Part shown: positions 17,393 to 27,502 of the stretch, in pieces
Layout: each line of letters starts with the position of its first letter
How positions within the stretch are numbered: position 1 is the first letter of the stretch
NCBI GenBank assembly: GCA_026416715.1
Contig: JAOAEQ010000003.1
Span: 1 to 64,000 of the forward strand
Direction: 5' to 3'
From: a bacterium
GTDB lineage: Bacteria > UBP4 > UBA4092 > JAOAEQ01
Length of the DNA: 64,000 bases
Notes under the pieces: model-generated
The model's database searches: none
What the model was told of the DNA's origin: nothing
Seen by the model: only the letters and a program-made list of their open reading frames with translations
Translations under genes and position numbers: made by a program

Positions 17393-18679
17393 CTACTTTA
17401 TTTTTATTGTTTCTCTCCTAACCGTCGGTTCTACTTTTAGCTCGCTAAACCAGCCGACGCGTTGTGAACTAGTAGATTTTGCATAGAGCGAACAAGCGAC
17501 ATATCCTGAAGATAATCCAGGATATTTCCCTTTTGGTTCAGATAATTTCTTACCGTCAATCCAGACTATAAACTTTCCATGTAAGATACTCAATCGAAAC
17601 TGATGCCAGCCGGAACATTTCGGGTCAGGAAAATCTTTCGGATACTGCCAGGTTTTAATGGTTTTAACCGTACCTAATGGACCGTACGCTCGTAACCATA
17701 ATCGCTGCCTATCTTTTCCTGGGGAGAAATCTGGATATAACGTTATATACTGCATGGTTAAAGGGTTAAAATAAACTAATATCTGGGGATATTGCTGGAT
17801 GTTACTTGTTCTATTATGATTATATTCACACCATACGTTAACTTCTACCGTATAATTTGAATCAGTTGAACTACCAGTATAGGCATAACTCAACCCCGGA
17901 TTCTGTTGGGTAAGTTGTCCGATATATTTCTTATCACTTACCATAAAACTATTTTCGGTAGTCGAACTATCGAGCATATTCCAGGTAATTACGCCAACTT
18001 TACCGACGCCACCGAGTATCCATGGTTGATAAAATGTATCGGAAGAATATACTAAATCATGATACGGCACCTGCGGTAACGGTAGTTCTTCTATCAGTTC
18101 AAATCGGCGTGGAACATATGTTTTATTCCAGCGCACCGGACGATGGACTACCCTCGCTGGTTTAACACCGACAGTAGATTCATAAACCATCATTTGTTTG
18201 GTTCCGTCAGTAAAATAATCAAAGAGACGAACATGTCCGTCATCACCAGTTCGATTTAAAATATCGCCACGGATTAATTCAGTCCATTTTATTTCTCGTG
18301 AAATACTGGGTAATGTCCACGTATACATTTTTCCGGTATCAATCCCCCAGCATCGGGTAATTAACCCGGAACAATCAACTCCAGCATGTTGCGGAGTATG
18401 CTGATTCAGTTGTTTACTATTCCCCGCAATAACTCCATTCGCTAGTTTCCATAAACAAGTTGAGAGAGTGTCCCATCCACCCATGTTATATGGTACACCG
18501 GTATACCACATTCCTGCAGTAAACGTATTCCATGCAGAATGAGCATTTGCGGTTGAACATAACCAAGTTGCAGTATAGTAAGCATAAGCTGTTGCCATAA
18601 CACTATCCCGGCTAATAGCTTGTGCTGAAACGATAAGGAGTAAAAGCATAACTATTGTATGGAATATAATTAATTTCAT
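17393..18679 (-). CDS. Secreted NlpC/P60-like peptidase with lectin-like domain (paralogue)
   Basis: The 428-residue paralogue of the neighbouring 15774-17360 product is closely similar along its whole length: signal peptide, DCSGLITRCWG with the catalytic cysteine, RGDILN, HVRLFDYF, then the jelly-roll domain (GWHQFRLSILHGKFIVWIDGKK). It stops before the Ig-like module and has a short basic tail instead. The pair is a tandem gene duplication that has diverged at the C-terminus. It begins 5 bp after the stop of the BPL_N-like gene at 18685, so the genes are cotranscribed. Confidence 0.87.
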   Translation of the reverse strand: MKLIIFHTIVMLLLLIVSAQAISRDSVMATAYAYYTATWLCSTANAHSAWNTFTAGMWYTGVPYNMGGWDTLSTCLWKLANGVIAGNSKQLNQHTPQHAGVDCSGLITRCWGIDTGKMYTWTLPSISREIKWTELIRGDILNRTGDDGHVRLFDYFTDGTKQMMVYESTVGVKPARVVHRPVRWNKTYVPRRFELIEELPLPQVPYHDLVYSSDTFYQPWILGGVGKVGVITWNMLDSSTTENSFMVSDKKYIGQLTQQNPGLSYAYTGSSTDSNYTVEVNVWCEYNHNRTSNIQQYPQILVYFNPLTMQYITLYPDFSPGKDRQRLWLRAYGPLGTVKTIKTWQYPKDFPDPKCSGWHQFRLSILHGKFIVWIDGKKLSEPKGKYPGLSSGYVACSLYAKSTSSQRVGWFSELKVEPTVRRETIKIK

Positions 18680-18684
18680 TATTG

Positions 18685-19527
18685 TTAGTTATTTGCAGGT
18701 TCATCTATGGCATCAAAATCAAATAATTCAACGGGAATTTGTGTATCAATTGCTTTTCCAGCCCAAGCGGTTAGTCTCGCTACTAACTCAGGTTTCTGCG
18801 GAGATAACTCCGGATGCGGTCCGCAAAGAATAGTTCTTCCAGAACCATAGGTGTCTCCGACAATCGCAATATGTCCTGGATATCCAGTTATATTATCAGC
18901 ATAGATAGCAAATACGGTTCCGCCCGGTGTATTCTCTTTCATTGCCGGACCGTTTATATAACGAAGCGTTAAGGTTCCTGAATTATTTAACGTATATTGT
19001 CCAGCAGAAGTCATACTTACCGTTAACGCCGTTGAATCCGAAGCGGTAGCGATAGCGTTTACATGTGGTGCTAGTCCCCAAGCATAATATCTCACTGAAG
19101 TAGTATTGGGTGCATAATCATAAACAGTTGAGGTACCGCCATACGCTCCAGCACAGGTTCCGTAATATCCTTTTCCGGTTGCAATCCAGTTCTTTATATC
19201 GTTAGAATTAATATTGGGATCCAACCGATACCCGCTACCAAAACCATCACCACCGGGCATAACGAGAACATCATAACCGGATAACGTTGAAGCATTAATG
19301 GTTCCATTGAAACCCCACGTAAACCATACCCCGGGAACTAGGTTATGATAATTAGCTGTGGATAAACAGGCTACAGTACCATTAACACTGTTCGCTGATG
19401 CATGTATCCCATTATGAATTAAAACGTTTACGGTTACTATTGAAAAAGCTCGACAATAATTGGGATGCATGAACTGTACAATCATACCTCCTAAAAAGCA
19501 TATTAACCATAATCTCATTTTTTGCAT
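18685..19527 (-). CDS. Secreted BPL_N/GATase1-like protein
   Basis: The 280-residue protein has a signal peptide (1-27) and a single class-I amidotransferase-like domain related to the N-terminal domain of eukaryotic biotin protein ligase: YDVLVMPGGDGFG, GYYGTCAGAYGG with the elbow cysteine, and CGPHPE with the histidine near the end. It ends IPVELFDFDA plus seven residues, the same tail type as the GHL10 protein at 14206. The biochemical function of secreted members is not known. It is one of three such proteins in this locus. A GGGAAAGAG ribosome site precedes the start. Confidence 0.85.
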   Translation of the reverse strand: MQKMRLWLICFLGGMIVQFMHPNYCRAFSIVTVNVLIHNGIHASANSVNGTVACLSTANYHNLVPGVWFTWGFNGTINASTLSGYDVLVMPGGDGFGSGYRLDPNINSNDIKNWIATGKGYYGTCAGAYGGTSTVYDYAPNTTSVRYYAWGLAPHVNAIATASDSTALTVSMTSAGQYTLNNSGTLTLRYINGPAMKENTPGGTVFAIYADNITGYPGHIAIVGDTYGSGRTILCGPHPELSPQKPELVARLTAWAGKAIDTQIPVELFDFDAIDEPANN

Positions 19528-19615
19528 ATCGTATCTCTTTCCCTAGCGTAGATAGAACGGATTTTTGTTACAATAACAAGATAATCTGCTTAACAAAAAC
19601 CTATATAATAAGCGA

Positions 19616-21562
19616 TTATTGTACATAATTTTTAAGAAATATCATTTCTCGGATTTGCCGATTTATGCGATATACTATATCTCTCGCATATCGCAATGCC
19701 ATAATCCGATTAGCTGAAGCTGGGTTAACTGGTGCTTCGAAAACGTAGTCTATCCGTTCATTCGATGGAATCGAATCAGATATATATAACTGTAAAAATT
19801 CGGATATCGTTTGCCAATGTTCTTGCCGGTCATCAGCAGAATATGCCGAACCATACTGTCCTTTCGTCCGTTCAATTTGTTTAGCAATATAATGTAACTG
19901 CGTGACCGCATTATTGATAAACACTAGTTCTTTCTTAATACTTTTTAATTGTTGTTCTGCGCATATCAAATCTTTCAACAGTATATCTGTTTTCTCGTTT
20001 GCAAGATTAACTTCTAGCTGGAGTAACGTACCCAAACTATATGATATTTCTGTACCTAGTTTTTTTGTCTGAGATAATATTTTTCCTAAATATTTATTTA
20101 CTGCAACATTCGTTTGGTTTGCTTGTTGCGAGTTCAATTCAGTGATAATTTCATTAAGTTCGTTTATCTCCTGTTCTACGATACCGAGTTCCGATTTCAA
20201 ACGGGCGATATTTTTTTGCGTTAACCTGCTATTAAATTTTTCTCGTGGTATCTGGGTTAAATTACTATCCGAAACTTTGCGAGGCAACCCAAACTGTATC
20301 CAAGATATGGGCGATTGTGTTATCGCATAGATAATATTTGCTTCATACATACATCCGGTATTAATATCCTCTCTCGTTACCATGATGGTTGGTCCATCCT
20401 TATATAAAGGCATTTCCCCTTCTTGAAGCCGTGCTAATGTTTCAGGATGGTCTCCAGTTGCAACCAATCGACCGTTACCATTCGTAGCAAAAACCGTACT
20501 TGCATAATTCGGATTATGTAAATATGGTGCTAACCAATCGCGTGCTTCTTCTTCAGTATTAGCTGGCGGATGCCCTTGATATCGGTTTTGAACCGTATCC
20601 CAATGATAATAATCATGCGCCCAAGGTTTAGCGGCGTAACGAGCTAAATTGGTATATACTGCCATTGGTTTCGCATTGTCATTCAATACCCGCATTCCGC
20701 CACCACCGTTGTGAAACATATAGAATTCATCATCTAGCCCGTAGAATAGAGGACTTGCAGTATCCAGCACTTTTTCAAGAATTAACCCGCGTCCTCGAAA
20801 TGTTACGGTTCCAGCAATTGGAGCTAAATCAAGATAATTATTCGGAAACTCGTCATTGAAATCTCCTTGGGACAGTATGAGTCCTGCCCCGGCGCAGGTG
20901 CCAAAAATTCCGCCGCCGTTCTGAACAAAAGAGCGTATAACCTGTTTGCTTTTTTCTCCAAACGTATACCATGGAGAACCACTATTTCCTCCCAAGCCCG
21001 GTAATACTAGAGCGAGATATTCCGGATATACTAAAGTTCCATCTAATAAATCCATATCTGTGACATACTCGACAGAAAATCCGAGATTATCGAGTACATT
21101 AACATGATTATCAGCGCCACCAAGCGAATAATCGGTATCTAAAACCGCTATTTTTCCTTTAACCAGTTTATATGCCGGGATGCTAAACGCTGTTGATTCA
21201 AAACGACCGATAATACCATGGTGAGTACGTAATCGCCGAAAAACCATAGTTTGTTTATTTGTTAGATTCAAATCAATAATAAACTCTCCTTGATAAAATT
21301 GTATTCCGGAGATATTTGCGGTAGTTGCACAACGATAAACCGCATAATCGAGTTTGATTAACTCGTTGACAAAGCGGACTACTTCCTTCGGATTATTTCT
21401 GAATTCGTTTATTCCGATTATAAATCCACTATAAGTTCTATTACTTTTTTGCACATTTCCACCAACGTTATGCGATTCAGCGCAACTCATATTACTATGG
21501 TTGTCAAGAAACACTAGTGAAACTATCCATAATAGGACTATCCAGTATATCTTATTTCTCAT
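19616..21562 (-). CDS. Secreted GATase1/BPL_N-like protein with helical C-terminus
   Basis: The 648-residue protein has a signal peptide (1-29). Residues 40-130 resemble the M14-carboxypeptidase companion domain also seen in 8931-10721 (FIIGI.EF, VRFVNELIKLDYAVYR, GEFIID). Residues 135-420 form a GATase1-like domain with GTCAGAGLI and TGDHPE, and a central insert. Residues 440-640 are strongly helical and likely coiled (LKSELGIVEQEINELNEII). The domain order matches 8931-10721, so the two are paralogues. No M14 catalytic domain exists in either. Role unknown; possibly an amidase or a binding protein for amide substrates. Confidence 0.8.
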   Translation of the reverse strand: MRNKIYWIVLLWIVSLVFLDNHSNMSCAESHNVGGNVQKSNRTYSGFIIGINEFRNNPKEVVRFVNELIKLDYAVYRCATTANISGIQFYQGEFIIDLNLTNKQTMVFRRLRTHHGIIGRFESTAFSIPAYKLVKGKIAVLDTDYSLGGADNHVNVLDNLGFSVEYVTDMDLLDGTLVYPEYLALVLPGLGGNSGSPWYTFGEKSKQVIRSFVQNGGGIFGTCAGAGLILSQGDFNDEFPNNYLDLAPIAGTVTFRGRGLILEKVLDTASPLFYGLDDEFYMFHNGGGGMRVLNDNAKPMAVYTNLARYAAKPWAHDYYHWDTVQNRYQGHPPANTEEEARDWLAPYLHNPNYASTVFATNGNGRLVATGDHPETLARLQEGEMPLYKDGPTIMVTREDINTGCMYEANIIYAITQSPISWIQFGLPRKVSDSNLTQIPREKFNSRLTQKNIARLKSELGIVEQEINELNEIITELNSQQANQTNVAVNKYLGKILSQTKKLGTEISYSLGTLLQLEVNLANEKTDILLKDLICAEQQLKSIKKELVFINNAVTQLHYIAKQIERTKGQYGSAYSADDRQEHWQTISEFLQLYISDSIPSNERIDYVFEAPVNPASANRIMALRYARDIVYRINRQIREMIFLKNYVQ

Positions 21563-21635
21563 CTCTAAACTTTATTCAACTTACGATATCAATCGCTATC
21601 GTTTTACCAATATGAATGCGGTATCTCGCTCGATA

Positions 21636-23030
21636 TTATTTTTGCAATGCTAAACTAACCGCAGCATTTTCAACCACCTGAGCTACTTCAGGACTAAATG
21701 GGAACGTCGCGAAAAATTTATATGCATCTCTCGTTTCGTATCCTCCTTCAGCGAGCGCTTCCGCAGTAGGAATATATCCCGAACTACCGTTAGTATACCC
21801 AGCGATCAGCGTATATCCTGGCAAACGCGATTTGATATTTTTGCCAATTCGGGCAAATATTTCTCCACTTAACCCGATGATACGTACTCCATCGAACGCT
21901 AGAACGTATACTTCCATAGGCGTTTGAGTTGGTGCTTTACCGGATTCAATTAAACGTAGAGTGTCTTCACCCCATTGAATAAACGCTTCTTTAATTTTAT
22001 ATTCTGTTGAATTGATATCAGTAATTCGTTCTTTTTCACGTTTAAATTGTTCTAATTGAGCTTGAACTTCTTCTTTCGCTAAAGGTCGCAACGGTAATCC
22101 GATAATTTTCGATTTTGCATGTACCGAAATAAACTGAGCTGCGATATTCGCCATCTTATGTTGGTCTATAATTAGATTTAATGCCGCATCTGCTATAGTT
22201 CGGCCAAATTGCTCCATTTCATCCCACGTTCCGCCCATAATTACCGGATTTAAGTTACCACACGCACCGTTGATATAGTAGACTTGTAATCCTGGTTCTG
22301 CAAGTTGCATATCCCAGAGTTTCTCTTTCAGTGTTTTAACCACTACTCCCGGAAAGTCAGCGGTAACCTCTCGGTTGGTAAAATCGCGAACAACCGCATG
22401 ACAAGCGAAATTAACTAATACCGCTTGAATTTTGTTATGGATACTTTTGAAAATTACCACTTGCAATGAGTCGTCATGCTCTGGATTCTTGGTGACTAAC
22501 GGACCATGGATACCTTTTATTCCTTGTTCTGCGCGACGGTCTAAATTTAATCCTTCAATTGTTCCATGATTATATTCAATATGACCAATTTCTATCATAT
22601 TCTCTGGCGCGATAGCAGAAACAACTAATTCCGGTAATTTTTGGGTTAACTCTTCGATATATTGTGGATTTACCGTTCCTAGATTCTTTCGACGCCGAGT
22701 GATAGGAACTCCCTGGTCAGAATTCGGCGGAATAAACGTAGCTATTGGTCCGGAATGGGTATGCGTACAAGAAATCATAATATTTTCAGGCGGTATACCG
22801 GTTTTCTCTTGAATCAATTTGCGAATATATGCTACTCCCAAACTGGATAAATTCAATAAATCACATACAATATATACAAATTGATTTTTCTCTTGTTCAA
22901 TAACGAACGCCGTTGCAAATAAAGGGTCATGAACTCCGACCATCGGTTGTTGCCGAGCGATAAACCCAGCTAAATCAACCGTTCCTGTTGGAGTTATATC
23001 AACTTGGAATGTACCAATTTTACAAGACAT
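21636..23030 (-). CDS. Neutral/alkaline ceramidase-like N-terminal domain protein
   Basis: The 464-residue protein resembles the catalytic N-terminal domain of neutral ceramidases (PF04734). It starts IGTFQVDITPTGTVDLAGF, and CTHTHSGP (near 110) is the conserved zinc-binding HxHxGP-like motif; NFACHAVV and NGACGN are further family motifs. It lacks the C-terminal domain of true ceramidases and has no signal peptide. Proteins of this short type are frequent in carbohydrate loci of environmental bacteria and most likely hydrolyse other amides, for example N-acyl amino sugars; that is inference. An AAGGA ribosome site precedes the ATG. Confidence 0.85.
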   Translation of the reverse strand: MSCKIGTFQVDITPTGTVDLAGFIARQQPMVGVHDPLFATAFVIEQEKNQFVYIVCDLLNLSSLGVAYIRKLIQEKTGIPPENIMISCTHTHSGPIATFIPPNSDQGVPITRRRKNLGTVNPQYIEELTQKLPELVVSAIAPENMIEIGHIEYNHGTIEGLNLDRRAEQGIKGIHGPLVTKNPEHDDSLQVVIFKSIHNKIQAVLVNFACHAVVRDFTNREVTADFPGVVVKTLKEKLWDMQLAEPGLQVYYINGACGNLNPVIMGGTWDEMEQFGRTIADAALNLIIDQHKMANIAAQFISVHAKSKIIGLPLRPLAKEEVQAQLEQFKREKERITDINSTEYKIKEAFIQWGEDTLRLIESGKAPTQTPMEVYVLAFDGVRIIGLSGEIFARIGKNIKSRLPGYTLIAGYTNGSSGYIPTAEALAEGGYETRDAYKFFATFPFSPEVAQVVENAAVSLALQK

Positions 23031-23117
23031 ACTTTCCTTTTTTACCCGTATCCTTTCTCGATAAAAAAATCAAAATCAATTGTTTACTCACCTGGTAACC
23101 AATGGCAATTATGTTTC

Positions 23118-24095
23118 CTATAATTTTAATGGATAGGTACCATACCGTATAAATGTTTCTGCCATCGCTTGAATTTTCTCCCAATTATGTCCGGCAGCTT
23201 CTGGAGAAGCATACCATTGGGCAATAAACCCACCATTGAACTTACCGAATTCTCTCATTAATTTTTTAGCATAGGTAATAACGTCATCTATTGAACCTTC
23301 AATCATAGTTTTTTGGATATCAACTGGACACCAGAAGCATATTCTTCCACCAAACCGTTTCGCTAGAGTTTCAACCCCCATATTCTCCTGTTGATCCATC
23401 TGAATCACATCAAGACCCATATCGATAAAATCATCCAACAGATCTATAATATATCCGCAACTGTGGAGAAAAGTAAGCAGATTTAACCGGTGCGCGATGG
23501 TATAAACTTTTTGGTATCGTGGTTTAAAATATCGTTGAAACATTTCCGGCGATAATATCGGGCGGTCTTGAAATCCCCAATCGTCACAGGAAAATATTCC
23601 ATCGACACCTAATTCCGCAAACTGTTTTACAGCTTGGATTGCTATTTCGGTTAACATATCAAGCAACTGTTCAAGTTGCTCTGGAAATAAATAGACATCA
23701 GTATATGCCTGTTCAAGTCCCCGTAAATTCTGCAGACGATAGATAAAACTACAGGGAACCACCGCTAAAACAAATTTTTCATCCGTATTTTCCGCTATCA
23801 ATTTTCTCGCCGTCAGATAACGTTCGCTAATATCATATCGAGGGAATCGAAAATATTTCAGTTTTTCGTAATCATCTAAAGGATGAAATTTAACCTGCCC
23901 CATCGTTTTATCGGATTCTAGTTTTTCCCAGATACAACCCCATTCATCTTCCCCAGGACGGTTAGGTTTCCAATTCGGGTCAGGGTCAATACCTACCCGC
24001 AAAAAATCACTCCCGAAAGGTTCCGGCAATTCATACGGTATTCGGTCTGGTCCTTGAAATAACACAGCACGTCGAACTCGTTCCCGACTAGTCAT
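23118..24095 (-). CDS. Uroporphyrinogen decarboxylase-family protein
   Basis: The 325-residue protein belongs to the URO-D/MtaA/CmuA superfamily: MTSRERVRRAVLFQGPDRIPYE at the start, DGIFSCDDWGFQDRPILSPEMF in the middle and FLHSCGYIIDLLDDFIDMG late are all family features. HSCG is the metal-site pattern of corrinoid methyltransferases rather than haem enzymes. No haem biosynthesis or corrinoid protein gene is nearby. Such homologues are common in sugar-degradation clusters of uncultured bacteria, with unknown function. It overlaps the GH42-like gene by 8 bp, implying coupling. Confidence 0.87.
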   Translation of the reverse strand: MTSRERVRRAVLFQGPDRIPYELPEPFGSDFLRVGIDPDPNWKPNRPGEDEWGCIWEKLESDKTMGQVKFHPLDDYEKLKYFRFPRYDISERYLTARKLIAENTDEKFVLAVVPCSFIYRLQNLRGLEQAYTDVYLFPEQLEQLLDMLTEIAIQAVKQFAELGVDGIFSCDDWGFQDRPILSPEMFQRYFKPRYQKVYTIAHRLNLLTFLHSCGYIIDLLDDFIDMGLDVIQMDQQENMGVETLAKRFGGRICFWCPVDIQKTMIEGSIDDVITYAKKLMREFGKFNGGFIAQWYASPEAAGHNWEKIQAMAETFIRYGTYPLKL

Positions 24096-26670
24096 AATAA
24101 TTTATACGTTTCGTTCCCGTACTTTTTGCGGCTATCCGCCAAACCATAGCTCGTTTCGACTCTAGAACAACGGAGATACCAGTTTGGGTTAATTCCTTTC
24201 CAGTAATATGTGGATAAATGACCGTATCATTATAGCAATCCGTTACCATATAATTATTAGCTGGTGGCAAATTTACCTGAACGGTAACGTGTTGATTCTG
24301 TGTCGTTTCGTTATAACAAATCAAATAATAAACCGAATCTTTCTGTAACAAGACGGAACGTATATTCGTTCCTCCATGTAGTTTTACATCTCTATGGCAT
24401 CCCGCATAATGCGCTATTATGTCTAACAACCACGAACAATACCCATTTTGATCATTACTTTTCCAATCGACCACGCCGGAAATAAAATACACGCTACCTT
24501 TTCCCAAACGCCATCCGATAATTCCAGGGGTACCATCTTGACGGTAAGCATAAACTGTATATTGCTTCGATATTTTTTTCGGCAGTTCAATCGGAAAATG
24601 TATTGGTAGACCAATAATTCGTTCCCAACCTTTTTGAACGGTCTGTATGCGTTGTGTCGTTCCCTGTTCTTTCAGCGGATACATAAATCCTAATTTTTTT
24701 AACAGACTTGCATCTGACTCAGACGTAGGAGTATATCTGCCAGAATCAGCAAATACTAATAAATGTCCTCCCGCTTGAACATAATGAACTAGACGATTCA
24801 TAGTCGATTCCGGTAAAATTTCCGAATCAAGGTCAATAATTAATTTATAGGGGAGTTCCGTTAAATCCGAGTAATCGGAAAACCATTCAAAGCTAAATCC
24901 GGAATCGTTTATTGTATCAATAAAATTGACTCCGTTATTAATCAATTCATTCCCACGAAAGTAATAGCTAGTATAGAATGTTTTCTCCCGAGCTAATTGC
25001 GTGGCAAATGAACCGAGAATACCGATAGATTTCGAAATAGGTTTAGCTCGGGCGAGTTCGTGAAATACCGGTCGCCATCGAGCGAAATCGCCAGTATAAA
25101 TTCCTTGCGTACTCACCGGTCGTAATCCGATATGCCCGATTACTCCGGAACGGAAATTTTGTAACATTTCAGCATCGAATACTTCTCGGGTTACCGCCGG
25201 CGGTATCCAATAATCTTCGGTTAAACATCGCACTCCATTTTTCCGACAGATATGACCATACACTTCGTTTGTAAACGGCCCGTAGATGGAAGCATTGAAT
25301 ATTGCATGATATTTTTTAAACGGGATAAGATAGGTATCCAAAATTCCCGGTCGTAATCCAAACCCATAAATCCATCGTGTGCTATCTAAAGCGCGGATAA
25401 CCTGAAACTGTTGTTCCCGTAACTTTGATATTAAATCAACTTTAAACAACTGAAAATCGAACCATATTGGACGTCGGTCAAGTCGGTGTGTCCATTGCGG
25501 TTGAGGTAAGTCTATTTCAGGGTAATTATTATAATAATTTCCGTATCTCCTATTGATTTCCGTCAATGGATATCGCTGTTTGAGATACTGTTGGAACGCA
25601 TTCCGAGCATGTGATGAATAATCAAGAAGATATAACGGTTTGCTGGTGTCACCGTGAACCCAAGCGTCTACATCCCAAACCGGAACCTCAGTATATAAAT
25701 TGTCATTATTACAAAATGATATATTCCACCCAAGAATAATATCACGGGAGCGATATCGTTCGACTACTTTCCGTGTCAGGTTTAATACCGCTAGACGAAA
25801 CGAATCACTCGCATACGAGGGGATTGAAAACCCCGGTGCGTAACTAAGTAAGTTGTGGGGATGGGTTATTGAAATATTCGGTTGCGCCATATAATCATTC
25901 CCTGTGATCCATAACGGTTTCATTCCTTCCGACCAGACTATGCTTATAATAATTGGAATCCCGAGTTCTTCAGCCCACTGAACGTGATTATCTAATAATT
26001 CCCAGTCGAATTTCTCCGGTTCTGGTTCTAAAAGATACCACCATTGCCGAACATCAACCACTTCACAGCCAGCTAATTTACGGTCATATAAATCCCATTT
26101 GGAACTTGTCCAACCGGTAACATTAGCGCAACCGTGCATTGCACTATATATAACGTCATCGGTTAAAAGTTTATGTAAATATTCTTTTGAAACCGGTTGA
26201 TTCTTTTTTTCGATTTCTTGAAGTATTGCTGATACCCCTTTAATTACTAACGAAAATGTTGTATCGAGAAGGATATTCTGCTCATATTGAACTTGCAGCG
26301 TGACGTAGTACTGTTCATGGTCTGGCTGGATTCGTTTCGGGAAAGAAAGTGGATTCCATCGTAACGAAATCTTTTTTTGTTGCGATCGTAACCCTACGGA
26401 ATAACGATAGTGATATACCTGACGTTGCGTTTTACTATCGAATACTGCAAACTGAAATGGTATCGCTATTTCATTGCTAATATTATCAAATTCAATATCC
26501 GCGATAAACACTGAATTAATCCCGGATGACACCGTATAAACCATATTTTCGCCAGAAATAAATTTATTGATATGCGGAATTGAAGTTAGTTCTGTGGGAT
26601 AGCACATACCGGTCAAAATACACAATACTCCTACAATATTAATACATCTAATTAGTTTTATTGGTTTCAT
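24088..26670 (-). CDS. GH42-like beta-galactosidase-family secreted protein
   Basis: The 860-residue protein has a signal peptide and a TIM barrel like GH42 (PF02449): WWYLLEPEPEKFDWELLDNHV is the hallmark entry strand, and LTEDYWIPP may hold the nucleophile Glu. The segment aligned to the acid/base motif reads GWNISFCNNDN, without the usual NE, so activity is uncertain. A GATase-like trimerisation domain (LDSEILPESTMNRLVHYVQAGG) and a beta-sandwich C-terminus follow. The ATG at 26670 gives the signal peptide MKPIKLIRCINIVG; an upstream TTG is less likely. Its 5' end overlaps the preceding gene by 23 bp and its 3' end overlaps the URO-D-like gene. Confidence 0.82.
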   Translation of the reverse strand: MKPIKLIRCINIVGVLCILTGMCYPTELTSIPHINKFISGENMVYTVSSGINSVFIADIEFDNISNEIAIPFQFAVFDSKTQRQVYHYRYSVGLRSQQKKISLRWNPLSFPKRIQPDHEQYYVTLQVQYEQNILLDTTFSLVIKGVSAILQEIEKKNQPVSKEYLHKLLTDDVIYSAMHGCANVTGWTSSKWDLYDRKLAGCEVVDVRQWWYLLEPEPEKFDWELLDNHVQWAEELGIPIIISIVWSEGMKPLWITGNDYMAQPNISITHPHNLLSYAPGFSIPSYASDSFRLAVLNLTRKVVERYRSRDIILGWNISFCNNDNLYTEVPVWDVDAWVHGDTSKPLYLLDYSSHARNAFQQYLKQRYPLTEINRRYGNYYNNYPEIDLPQPQWTHRLDRRPIWFDFQLFKVDLISKLREQQFQVIRALDSTRWIYGFGLRPGILDTYLIPFKKYHAIFNASIYGPFTNEVYGHICRKNGVRCLTEDYWIPPAVTREVFDAEMLQNFRSGVIGHIGLRPVSTQGIYTGDFARWRPVFHELARAKPISKSIGILGSFATQLAREKTFYTSYYFRGNELINNGVNFIDTINDSGFSFEWFSDYSDLTELPYKLIIDLDSEILPESTMNRLVHYVQAGGHLLVFADSGRYTPTSESDASLLKKLGFMYPLKEQGTTQRIQTVQKGWERIIGLPIHFPIELPKKISKQYTVYAYRQDGTPGIIGWRLGKGSVYFISGVVDWKSNDQNGYCSWLLDIIAHYAGCHRDVKLHGGTNIRSVLLQKDSVYYLICYNETTQNQHVTVQVNLPPANNYMVTDCYNDTVIYPHITGKELTQTGISVVLESKRAMVWRIAAKSTGTKRINYYD

Positions 26671-27496
26671 TATCGTTGTCAAATAAAAATATTTTCCGGT
26701 GTTCTAATTCAGGATAATTCGGTGCAATCGTGTTCGTATAGATATAAATTGGTTTTGATTGAACACGTTGTGGAATATATGAGCTATCAGAAACGGAAAC
26801 GGTACATGAACCTTGACTTAATGCTACCAATAACGCAGTACTACTCGCAGACAACATGGTAATCGTTGCTATCGACCAATTACTTGTTGTCCATTGTGTA
26901 TATGGCGATAAACCGCCGGAAACTCGAAATATCGTGCTTTGTCCAACTGGAATAAAAAGTTCAGCGGTCGGTTGTAATATAAGTTCCGGCATTGGATACA
27001 CAAAACAATCATCGAACCAGACTTGACTTGGGATAGAGCCAACTGGTGTAGAATTATTGAATAAACAGAATGAACCATACGCTGCATTTGCTGGTGCAAT
27101 GGCTATTCCCGATAACGGGTGCCAATTTGCTGTATAGGTTCCTACCGTAGATATACTCGTGGAAACAATAAGATTCTCGTTACCATCATACCAGTTAACT
27201 CTACACCCAATTGTTCCCGGTGAAATAATGTTTTCCCAACGGAGCCAGCCGCCATATAGATACCCTTGGTTAGGGATAGCTGGAAAATACCCACTTTGCG
27301 ATAGAGTATCACGACTAATCCGCCATTGAACTTCAGTAGTCTGTCCGGAAAATCTTCGTAATAAGATACTGTTACTTCCAGAACGTACAACGGTCGAGTC
27401 AATAGTTGCATCAGAACTATTACCATTCCATCGTATCCAAAACGCTGGTACGGACTGGGCAGTATATATCGATTCAGATTCACTATTGATTATCAA
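26648..27496 (-). pseudogene. CBM-Ig portion of an interrupted EEP/CBM protein
   Basis: This 282-codon segment encodes a CBM4_9-like jelly roll (FWIRWNGNSS, then RSGSNSILLRRF) and an Ig-like module (GGLSPYTQWTTSNWSI), ending in a charged tail after IAPNYP. It has no signal peptide and only a TTG start without a ribosome site. It is in the same frame as the upstream gene (27503-28816) and is separated from it by a single TAA (27503-27505). The codons between continue the fold (STLIINSES, matching NLILNSGFE at the start of the first CBM). Most likely it is the downstream half of one gene. A readthrough product or a separately translated gene are alternatives. Confidence 0.65.
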
Positions 27497-27502
27497 CGTA
27501 GA

